From Durusdinium trenchii (Eukaryota > Sar > Dinophyceae > Suessiales > Symbiodiniaceae): a stretch of 64,000 nt of DNA. The notes beneath the pieces are model-generated. The model had not been told where the DNA came from. It saw nothing but the letters and a program-made list of their open reading frames with translations, and did no database searches. A program made the translations under genes and the position numbers. Below, piece after piece: positions 26,901-38,900 of this stretch; the first letter of the stretch is position 1, and every line of letters begins with the position of its first letter. The stretch covers positions 515,833-579,832 of the forward strand of contig CAXAMN010021396.1 in NCBI GenBank assembly GCA_963970005.1, in the 5' to 3' direction.

Positions 26901-29900
26901 TGATAACCGTCTTCCCAAACCGCGTTATCACCTAATAGGTCTTCCCATGACACCCACGCGCCCTCGTCGCATTTGATTGGAGTGAGTCTTCCTCCTGTCC
27001 TGAACTGGCGTCCAATTCGATGTCTCAACTTCGCTCCCAATCGGCGACTCAGGGCCTGGCTCGCTTGGCTGTACTCTGGTACTCGACAGTCTGGAGTCGG
27101 ATACTTATGGTTGCCGTAGTCGGAGTTCTGTGCAGCGAAAGTGACTCCATTGATCGGTACTAGCTCAACTCTCCCGACCATTGTCATGGGGTCGATCGGC
27201 TTGTATCCCTTCTCCCTCCGTGTCGGTAGGGGATAGAATTGATGACATGCCTTTGGTTTGAGGGAACTGGAGTGCACAAATGCCTTCTCCACAAACTCGT
27301 ACACCACCTTCATATCCCTAGGGCCTACTTCAGCCAGCTTCCGCCCGTTGTAGGAATGTGTCCCTCCTTCGACTCCATCAGCACTTTCAATCAAGGTGAA
27401 CCCGTCATGGTCAAACATTGTCACGACTCTTGCTTTCAACATCTCTTTTCGCCTGAACTCGCTGTCGACCTTCCTATCTGGAGTAGGCGATGCTCTCTGC
27501 TTCTTCTTCTTAGGCCCCTCGGCTGGATGTCCGGATGGTACATCGTCGGGTGCAACCTCTCCCTTCACTCTCTTTTTCCAATCACTCAGCACTGAGGTGA
27601 CTGTGGGTGAAGATGAAGGGGTCTTCTCGCAATTGAGAGTTGTGTGTCCCGACTTCATGCAGTGGATGCAGAATTCTGCTTGCCCGATCTTCTCCTCAAA
27701 CTCTTCAATGGCTTGCAGTATTGATGTCTTCGGGTCGGACATGTCAACGTCTGGCTCCTCCTTCTCCTGTTCAAATTCAGTCTCCATATCGACACCTTCG
27801 GCCTCGGGCTGGTCATTAGCCTCTGTTCCATGTTCTGGTTCTTTCCCGATTTCGAAGAAGTGGTCGATGTCAAATTCAGGAGGCGGCATGGTCCTCATGC
27901 GAACGAGAATCAGTGCCACGTTTGCCGCCTCTTCAGAGTGCGGGTCCAATGTCCTGATCATCGATCGCTTTCGGTTCTCATACGTTGTCCTGTCGTACAG
28001 TGATGCAGTGACACGCTTGATGGATTCTTCTAATCCCGTCCTCAAAGCCTCGATGTCACCCCATCCCGAGAACAGGTGTTTGAAGAGTTGAGCAACTTCT
28101 AACATGCCCAGCAGCGCTTCCACCATATCACCTACCCGTTCCTCCGAGGGATCATCTCCGAACATATTGCGGAACACCTCGGGCTCCAGTATGGTCTTGA
28201 GATATTTGGTGTAGCACACGTTGCCAAGGTCAGAAGATCCCTGAAAGTACATGGCCTTGCCGATTATCTGCTTCTCCACATGAATGCTGGGTCCTCTCCT
28301 CGTTTTGAAGAAATTCTCCGTCATTGTTGATGACAACCTGATCCCCCCGAAGAACGAGATCTCCTTTTGGAAGCCTGGGTTCCCGTTAAAGATGATCATC
28401 GCCTCATGTAAGAACTTCATTAGATCTACGTGCGGGTTCATTTCGGAGATCATGACGGTGGGAGATGATACCGTTTGCCCCATGCCGAAGTTGTAAAGCA
28501 TTCGAGCACATGCATGGAGCCGCTTCTGGACGTAGTCTTCTGCGGACATCCCACGGCACCTATTTGCTGCTCCGTTGATGCATTCTGCATAGCAATCATC
28601 TTTCTGATCGGAGTCTGCGGGATCGCAGACCAAACAGTAATCGCAGCAAATCTCCTCACCCTCCTTAAAGTCATCGATGACGTACCACCTCTGAGTCCTC
28701 GAGTAGATTGGCTCTGGTTGAAGGACTCCCCAGTACTCATCCATCCATGGCATCTTGTTCTCTCTCCTTACCTTCTCCCTTTTCCTTCGCTCAGACTCGT
28801 TCTCACCTGAAGCTCCCGCAGTGGACTGGTATGCATGGCTTCCCCTCACGGAGTCTCCGAACAAGTACTGATACAACCTCTCTTTGTCCTGCAACACGTG
28901 TTCCAAGTTGGGATCATGGAGGCTATTCGCTTCGGTCAAGGGATCCGGTGCCATGAAGCAAGAAGCGAGCATCTTTTCTCTGAACAAATACTTTTCCATG
29001 ACAGCGTGGACCAAAGAAGTTCCAGACTTCATAGAGTAGGGGTGACCGCCTCCGGCGACCGAAATGGCTCGCCAGAATCTGTCCGACGTCGTGGACATCA
29101 TGCCATTCAGCGACATCTCGTCCTTGATCATGTTGGCGATCTTGCCGAACGAACCGACGGCATGGTGAAACTCCACGTCTGCGCAAACCCTCACGAATGT
29201 AGGTAGCTGGCAGCATGTGTCAAGTTTGACGATCGCGTCCCTAAGTCTTGGAACGAAGTCCGTGGGAACAATCACTGTCTTGTATGTCCCCTTCTCGCCC
29301 GCAGTCACTAGGTGGCTCAATGACAACCACACATGGATGGAGGTGGGTTCATGGCGTTTGACATCATCAATTCGATCATGAATGAAGTCGATGAAGCCAT
29401 ACGGATCCGTCACCACTCCCCTCTTGTACTCAGGAGTACATGACATGTTGATGACCTTATCCCATCCAAGTGACAATAAGCTCTGGGCGAACACTGTCTG
29501 TTTCCCGGAGTTCGACTTGGTTATGTACCCAAAGTCCGACATCAGAATCACTTTACTGGTCTTCATGGCGCCGATGAACTCACAGTGCACACTCCCACCA
29601 TCGATGGTGCGAGACGCTGGCTGGCACGTGACGCTTGGGATGAAGCCCTTCAATGTTTCACGCATCCTTAGCTCCAATTCCGCTTCGTCACTCACCTTGG
29701 CTTCCATTGGGTAACAAAGGTTGTATAGCGTCCTCGGAGATGGTAGCCCTCCAGCAAGTGACACTTGAGTTGAGTCGTAGATGTTGGTATATTGGGCGAA
29801 CCAATGGGCGTCTTCTTTGTGGTAGTTCCGGTCGATCACCGTCTCTTGGTACCCCCCATGCCAGAACATCAAATACGACGTCAACCTTCGTAAGTATTGC

Positions 29901-32900
29901 AGCCATGTCATCTGTCCGTTAACGGTACAGGGACCTTCTACGGTGTGCCCGGATGGCACCTGATTGGCGCTGACCATTGCGTAGACCTTCATGTCTCGCG
30001 AGAAATAGTCTTTCCCGAACACGTAGTGCTTATCTGATCCCATCGGAAACGGCATCCTAAACCACGTGGTGATTGAGATGTCCCTTGATGTCGCACCAGC
30101 GGATGTTGATCCACCTGTTCTTCCCCACCGCTTGTAGGATGTCGACCCATACCCAGTTGAACTATCGGAAGGGCGTTCCGAAAAGTTCTGCTGTTCAAAA
30201 GGCGGTGGCGGCGGAGGAGGTCTTGGTGCGCGAGGCATTGGCTTGGCCGTCGGCCTTGTGAAGTCACCATATATCTGAAGCGGCGGGCACCACTTTGGTC
30301 TATGAGCAACGTCAGGAGGCTCAGGACCTTCGCTATCCTGCATGTTCCAAAACGGCAACGAGGGGATAATTTTGTCCTCGATTTTCTTCTTCAACTCCTC
30401 GATGTAGTCGGTGTAGGATTTGAAGGCGCTGCCCCGTCGGTTGTACTCATCTTGCCTCCCGCTCTCCGCTGCAGCTGCGTTGTACTGAACTCGAAACATC
30501 GTGGGATCAACCGGGATCCACTCATTGATCATCGGCATGACTTTCTCCCTCATGAATCTGAGTTCTTCTGGTATTATCATGGCTACCGCAGGCTTGCAGT
30601 TGTCGAGGTACTTCACCATAACACTCATGGAGCCTAAAAAGGTCTCCATATGGTTCTGAGCCGCCGACCTGTACTTCGGCAACCCTCTCCTCCTGGCAAC
30701 CAGGTCCTCGAGCACATCAATCACATGGATCTTGTCCAATGTGCCGTCCAAGTTGTGGACCCTTATTGCGAGTGCCATGTTACGAACTTCTCTGTTCACC
30801 GTATCTATCAGCTCTTTCACCTTCTCCTTTGCGTTTCGATTGGTGAGCTTGTCAGAGGTGTGGTAGAAGATTGAGCTGAAGATCGTGTAGTAACTTTCTA
30901 GGCGGGTAGCATAGACATGATCTGACGGATCCGCGGCTTCACGCATGTTCATGCTTTCCTTGGCCGACCCGGACAGGTTCCTCCATTGTTGGTAGGCAAC
31001 CATAGTGTCATTGAATCTGCCGTTGTTGATGAAGTCGCGGACGTCGTCCCATAAGTCATCGATCGCCCCAATCTCCTCAGGCTCCACGAGGTAGCGAGAG
31101 AGGTTGCTGAAGACCCCATTCGCATCGTTCCCGAAGCGCCCCTTGATGGTGGCCATGGATAGCTTATAGCGTCTTACTAAGTCGCCTGTAATCTCTTTCT
31201 TCTCGTCCTCGTTCATGTAGCCTACTAACTTCTTCAGTGAAGCGGTCAAGAATCTGGTGTCGTCGGATTTCGCCCTGGACATTGCATAGTTGATGGATAT
31301 CGGGACGAGCGGGGGAATGCCGACGGCAATCCATGCTTCAACCACATCCAATCCATGCGTATTCCTTGACATCCTTGGGGGCAGGGTGATCTGCCCTCTT
31401 TCCTTCATCTCGACCAGGCCATCGAGGATCTTGATGATGAAAGTCGGGTAGCCGCCCGTGTTGCTGTTATAGTTCATGACACCACCAACAGACTCCATAG
31501 CCACGTCGCTGAAGCGTACGGGTGAAGAAATGCAGTGGTCACACAAACAAACATAACATGCCTGACAAGCATGAATGTCAAGTGGTTCGATCCATCGTGC
31601 GTGTGATGTTTGTGTCCCATGCTCATAACATGTGTGTACATTCTCGTTTGGAATTGCATCACGCACTGAGCGCTCATTGAGAGAACTACCCAAGGCTCGA
31701 ATCATAAGGCACGGAGCGGCGTACATCATCTTCTCAGACTTCTGGAATGCAGCGATTCTTTTGGTCACGGTCTTCAGAATGACGCCGACTATCTTCTTAT
31801 TATATAATTGAGTAGTCTTAGTGTATTTACCTGCACAATCTCTATGACTATGGCTTTTGTCACATGTTCTGCTGAGCTGGTTACCAAACTCAAGATTCCA
31901 TGATACAATCTTCCAAGGTTTCTTGATGAGTTTCTTGTCGGAATGCGAATCGTTGAATTCAGCACCTAACCCGTACATACACCCATCCCGCCCAACAAAC
32001 TTTGAACCCTTTGATCTTTCCAGTAGGCACAGTATCGTGGTAGTTCAAACAGTGCGGCGGCCCCGATCTCCAAAACACGAACCATAACAGTTTCAAAACG
32101 CTCCCAGAGGTCCCAGTATAGTGCTCGCTTAAGCTCTATAGATTTAGCTATCGCGTCGCTGACCTTTGCGTTGTATCTCGACCATGCCGATCCGCCTGTG
32201 CAGGGTCCTGCAAACATTACTGCGTCCTTCTCCGAACGTACTGCTGCAAGCGCACGTGCAATTCCGTATGGTGAAGTAAGGTCATCGCTTTGAGATACGG
32301 TGACGATGGTGCAGTCGTGCTTTGCCGCTAAGTGGGTGAAGTGATTGCACTCCTCTGAACACAGTAGGATGAATGCGGGTTCTTTACCTATATCGTACAG
32401 ATCGACTACAATCTGTTCGTCGCGGGCGGCAAGGTTGTCGTCTTCTTCGCACAACACAAACTGGTACCGATATGCGATCTTCCCATCATGTCGTCTCAAG
32501 TTGACATCAACTATTCTGTGCTCTCTGCTCTCCTCGCTCTTGGCTTTGCTGATGGAGACGAACGTTGGGATAATGATATCCTTCAATGGGATCGTTTTCA
32601 TACGCTTTGGGGTGCTGCATAACGCTATCGCAGCCGATTTAGCTTCCTCGTTTTCCGATTCAGCATGGTTTCCCCTAAGGGTGAATACAGTCTTGCCTGT
32701 CCATCGGAGGTGTGTCTTGGTATGCGTACCTCTACCTGAGTGTCGCCAATAGTCCTTGACACAGTCCTCAAAATCTGATGACTCGAATTGACTTCCTTGA
32801 CGGTAAGTCATCCTTTCGTCTTTGATCCGTGACATGTCGACTGGACAAGATGGCGCGTCGCCCGGGCAGAACGCCTTTCTCCTAGGAGACGAGTGTATTC

Positions 32901-35900
32901 TTGTTAACGTCCTAGCTTCTTCGTCTACCTCCCAACTATCGTGAACTGAGTGCTCTTGCTCTTCAGGATCCGAAACAAAATTGTCGAAAATCATCGAAGA
33001 CCCCCCAGACCCCCCATTCCCCCCATGCACAAGGCGCGTCAGGGCGTTGAGCACGTGTAAGGCGGAGGTCGAGCAGTGATGAATCGACAAATACAAGGAC
33101 GAATCACGGAGAGTCTGTTGCAACTCGCGACATTGGATAAGCGGACGCAAGCTAAACAAAAGACGTGGAAGGGTCGCAGCAACGAGATGACGAGACGCAG
33201 GAGCTGACGCTTCGGGTAACGGAGAAGACAAGGGATGAAACTGAAAGAACGCACGTTCAACCCAACGGTCAAACCGAACGGGTTCTAAGTTAGGGTCAAC
33301 CTTATCCTCGATCTGCTGCCATTGCGCGTCCTGCAAGATCCAAGTGCTGCGAAGGTATGCCATATCAGGGGGAGCCCGTGGTGGGCGCAGCCTGTACAGC
33401 TTGGGAGTACGAACCATAACATAGGGGTCGCATCCAGGGATCTCTTGCAGTCCCTCTTTGCTCGAAAGTCCCGGCTGATACAGCTGTGGCGGGACAACCG
33501 GAATGGTGGTGTAAGGGTATGTTGGCACCTTACTGTAACGATCCTTCTGGAGCTGCTTGGCATAAGATAAGCCGTCATGAGTTGGCTTCATCAGGTCGAG
33601 CAGTGCTTGGCTGCGCAGGCCATCGTCGCTCAGTATATTGATCAACATGCACGCATGTTTCCACGAGTTGGCATCATCGAATCCTTTGGTGTGGATATCG
33701 GCAGCCATACGTGCAGTAACCTCATATACGAGCAACAGATAGTCACGCTTGAACATCTCGTACAACCAAGTGATGGAAATACCATGAGTTCGCTCCATGT
33801 GGCGCATCGTGGGGTTCCTCCCACTCCGCATAACATTGATCATTGCTTGATTATCGTCATAAAAGACTATTCGTGGTGGCGTCCTCATCAAAGTCTCCCA
33901 TGCACTGATGCTTGGGATTCCAAGTGTCCTCAATGCGTAGTCCGCCGCGACGATCTCAGCCTCCGGGGTGGAGTGGCTAACGCATCCTTGACGTTTGCTA
34001 CCTCCTGCCAACGGGAAACGAGTCCGCTTGCCTTGGACATGCATATGTGCACCAGAAGTCGACTTCAACGATTGGCCACATCCTGCGTAGTCCGCATCTG
34101 CGAATAGGGCTAGCGACAGGTCTGCTTTGGAATCACCGACCCAACCTACCATTTTCTGATCGGCTGAGTGATGCACGTAACACATCAGGTGGTGCAATTT
34201 AGCATCATCGGCAACTGTCCATTTTGTCACATTGCGAGCCAGCACATTGATGGCCCTTAACAGGTCGAAACGCGCTATTCTAGCAGCGTATAGCAATTTC
34301 ATTAGGAGACTAGCAGCATGAGGCGCTAGGGTACCACGAGGTTGCTCCTTCGCACCGGACTTGACGTCATCGTCCGTTGACCTGGCCTTGGAAACTGCCT
34401 GGTCAGGCGAGAAGCAGGTACCACACCATGTGCATGTGACAGCAAGTCCCTTTTGGGTACTGCATGGTGCTCTCGATGGATGATCCTTTGTGACATCCGG
34501 TAACATCGGCGTTGCAACTTTCTTCAATACTGTGTCCTTACCTACTATGTCGAGGTATTTGACCACACTCATTTTGAGCAGAGCGCTCATATCATATGTC
34601 ATTGTAGTAACTTTGGAACCATCGGCCAATTTATCTTCGCCTTTCGACAGAACACATCCTAGATACAGTCCGACCTCGGTTTCTGGTTCAATGCGCAGCT
34701 TGGAGCGGAGTAGGTCCCAACCTTTCTTCAAGTTCTCCTTGGGCCCCGCCAACTTCAAGTCATCTACATATATTACTAACAGCAAGTCTAGCTTTTCGTG
34801 GTAATACATCGACGGCCATTCTGGTCCGACAGGCTTGAACTCCAATGCACGTACAGATTCGTCGCAATGTTGTTCCCACATCGTTCCAGAGTCTGGGTGT
34901 CCGTATAATGCCTTGTTCACACGACACATAGGGCGTTTGAGACCCCTTCTTGTGATCTCCTCTTGCAGGTGTTTGGGCCATGCTTCCCACGGGAGTTCAG
35001 CCCAACACGGTACGCCGCCCAATAATGCTTGGATATATGCTCGAATGGCATCTGCCATCTGCACATCATTGCCTTCCAGGCAACCGTAGAAATCGGCCCA
35101 CCGAGCAGCTTCGAATGTAGCTGGAGAGTTCCCAAGATCTTGGAACAACGCTGCCTCGAAGTTCTGGTTCTTCACTTGATCTCCGAGTAGAACCCCTCGC
35201 CCTTTGAACTTCCTCTTCGGGTCATCATCAGGCAGTTGGTAGTTCTTCTCCACGCATATTCCATGTACTCTTGCTAAGTGAACTTCTTCTCCTTTCTTCT
35301 TGGAGGTTGCCACGATCTCATCATATTCTCTCAGCCACGACCCGTCGAATGTTTCTTCATCCCAGAGTCCGCCCCATTCATCCAACATGGATTGCATTGC
35401 TTTCTTATTGGATAAGATCTCGGCACGGCTCACAGGTCTTGATACCACCGCGTTAAACAATCGATTGCCCATAAGCTTTGGGCGATGTTGCGTGTCACGC
35501 ACTACACATGGCATCGTCGGGAATGGTTCATCAACTATATCGTTGTCGGTGGGATCGCCAGTGATGCAACAACATATCTGACCGTTCAGTGGATTGTAGA
35601 CGTTCTCCGTCTTCCAAGCCGCCATAGCAAGATTGTCGTCGTTATCCTCCCACATGGCACTCTCGTCCCAATCGGTGAGGAATTCTTCATCACTGGGTAC
35701 ACACGTGGACTCGGATATAAAGGATTTAGGTGACCATGAGTCTTCATCATCATCAGTGTCCCACTCCCTAAAGGTAGTAGGTACAGCCAAGCCTGGTCCA
35801 CCTAGACCCCCTTCTTCCTTGTCCTTAGACTTCTTTTCTTTCTTGGACTTCTTATCCTTCTTGGCTTTCTTGTCCTTCTTGTCTTTCTTGGACTTCTTTT

Positions 35901-38900
35901 CACTATCTCCTTCATCACCCTTCTTGGCGTCTTCCAGGTCCTTCAAGAGTTCATCAGGCTCTTCGTCCTCCTTCTTGTCCGTACTGCTCCCAAGTCCTTT
36001 AGCTTTCTTCGTCAATCTATCCACGACCCGGTCTACATGCTCTCCGGCCTTCTTGGCCATAGCTCTATCTTTCACCGATAGCTTCTGCCATTCTTCAGGC
36101 GTGAGGTAGTCCTTGGGTCTTGGTGAGTTGTGGAAGAGTCGCCTCCCATCCGATCCCACTCTATACAGACGACCATCCTTTGCGATCTTGACATGTTCGC
36201 CGTCGTTGTTCAAGTAGATGATGTTATCACCTGGCCCGCCAACGGAGTAGTGATCGGGACCGGAGTAGTCCTCTTTCTTCTTCTCCGCGAGCTCCTCCGT
36301 TTTCTCATCCTCGATCGCGTCAATCTCGTTAGCTCTTGATTTTAGATCCCCGTCTGGTGGGTCAGGTGCATCATCGTCATCGCCTTGATCATCGCTATCG
36401 TCGGGATCGGGTAATTCGGGATTGGTAGGTGCATCTGGAGAACCAGCTCTCTCCCTCAGGACTTTCATTCCTTCGAGGGTGCTGTTCAGCCTCTCGTACT
36501 CCTTCTTCAGAGGGAATTCTATTCCGTCGTCTTGGAAGATCTTCTCGGTGATGTGAGGAGTAATCAGTTTCCTCAACGGTCTCTCGGCATCATAACCCAG
36601 ATTCTGCCGAGCGAAATCGCTTATAGCCCATACTTTGTATTTCCTCGACCAGTTCATCCCGGTCCCCATAACGTACCCTGCAAAGATGCCAGGTATGCTC
36701 TTGGGGTCGAACTTGTGATCTTGGTCTCTCTCTCTCTCGCGTCACTAGGTTTGAAGAACACCTTCGCCCCGAGTGGTATCACCATGCCTGGGAATTCGCT
36801 CTTGTGCAGCTTCAACCATGCACTGCTGCCATCGCTCAGCTTCTCGATGTTCAACAAATGGCTTACGCATTCCACTGCAAATGGCCAAAAACATGGTGGT
36901 AGTCCGGCTTCTAGTAGACATGTCGATGTGGTAAGCATCATAAACTGATTGTTTCTTTCAGCGAGTGAATTGTTCTGGGGATGTCCTGGAAGTGACTGGT
37001 CTAGTGGAATCCGGAGTTCCTTGAGTGCTACTTCAAATTGCGGCGCATCATCAGAGTAAGCGTTGGTGACCTTTCTCTTACCGATATAGTGCTTCATCGC
37101 CTGCACTACTTCGTCACTATTGCTTGCTTTCAATGGATAGCCCCATATCACACCAGTAAACCGATCTCGGATCACCAATACATCTTTATCCGGCATGATC
37201 CCATCTCTCGCCATCTTCTGGGTGTTCATGGGGTCAAAGGTGATAAGGTCACCAAATGCCTTCAATTTCCGTTTGAAAGCTCCCTTGCTAGTCTTGTAGT
37301 GCTTCATCTTTGCTCTCACGCATGACTTGCAGTATGGGTTCTTATATCGGTGCGTCATCAGGTGTAATATGGATCTCGCCTCATTCTTCAGCACTCCTGG
37401 TTTTGACATTCTGGCTTCCCCGTCAACCACATCGACTTCCAATAACCCCTCTTCGTCTTCACCAATGTCACTCTCCTCTCGTTCAGAATCCGCATCACCT
37501 CCATGTTCGTCGTCTTCGGCTTCTTCAGGTTGGCCATCGAGGTCACGATTGATTCCCGGGTCTTCCCCGTCATGTCCCCCTTCAGGAGAATATCCGCCAT
37601 CACCGTGTTCCTCTGGTTCTCCTTCGTCGCCTACAACGGCTGGATTGATATCGGATTCATCACCCCGATCTTTCTGGTTATCTCTCTTCTTTCTCCTCCG
37701 TCTTCGAGGTTTCTTAGGCGGAGGTTCCTCTTGTTGTGTCTCCTGACCTGCTGTGGCCTCGTCTTCAAACTCCACACCTAACAATATGCGATGAAGTATC
37801 GTGGCCAGGTCGTCTGATCTTGGTAAACATCTCCCGTCATCATCATTCACTTTGATGTAGGGTATGTTGTCATGCACCGATAGCGGGATCTTGTTCGCGT
37901 TCTGGTCGATGAGGTATGGCAACTGATTTGCAGGCCATATGAATGAATACCCTTGTTCCATGCACCGTTTCCCAATGGAGAAAACTGATGGTGTGCTCTC
38001 CAACACGTGTGCCTCGGACATCATGGGTAGTTCGTCCACATTGATGTCCACCATCTCCGATGTACTAGTTACTCCATTCGCTGTCATGAAGCTCACGGAT
38101 TTGGGTCCTTCCTTGATGGTAAGGCCCATGGCGTTGACTTTCTCTCTTGATATCAAGTCGTGCCCACATCCCGTGTCCATGATGAAGCGTATCGGTGGTC
38201 CATCATACCTCTCCACGGCCATGAACATCGTATCTCCCGGTATCGTGTAGTTGACAGAATCTTTCCTTACTACCTCGCTGGTGTTAAAGTCAGACAGGTC
38301 GACGTTCACCTCGATTCCTTCATCTTGAGTGATTTGTATCCATGCCTTGGTAATGTGTTCAGCAGAGTATAGCTCCATCATCTTGCCTTTGGCATGCGCT
38401 ACTCGTGCAGCTATACTGTTCACTCTGAGGGTTCTCAACGACGAAATGATCTCGGTATCCACCTTCTGCACCTCGTCCTTCTTCTTCTTGAGGGGACGGA
38501 TATTTAGCTCGTTACCAGGATCGCAGGTAAACGTGGTCACATCCGCCCGGTCATCGAACCTGACTTTAAAGCGAAGCTCCAGCTTACCTTGTTGTACATT
38601 GGGAAGTGCGGGTTGCGCGTCCTCGCCATCACTCTCGATGTCTCCGCAAAGCATGAAGGCTGGCGCAGCCGGTTTGGGCTTGGTTTTGCCTTTAGCCTCT
38701 TGTTTTGTAGCAGGAACAGCGTGATGCTGGCGACGACATTTGTCCCCGAACTTGCACGATCCTTTCTGCCAATTCCAACAGACCTGATCCTGCATTGGCT
38801 TGGGGCTAGTGCTCCTGCCACCAGGACTCTTTGATCTGTCACCCTTGAGGCTTTCTGGTTTCTTAGCAGAACTCTTGTGCTTCTCTTGATGACTAAACTT

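Noticed and set aside
31966-36745. Classical -1 slippery heptamers at the two frame junctions
   Set aside because: No X-XXY-YYZ heptamer is present in the zero frame at either junction.
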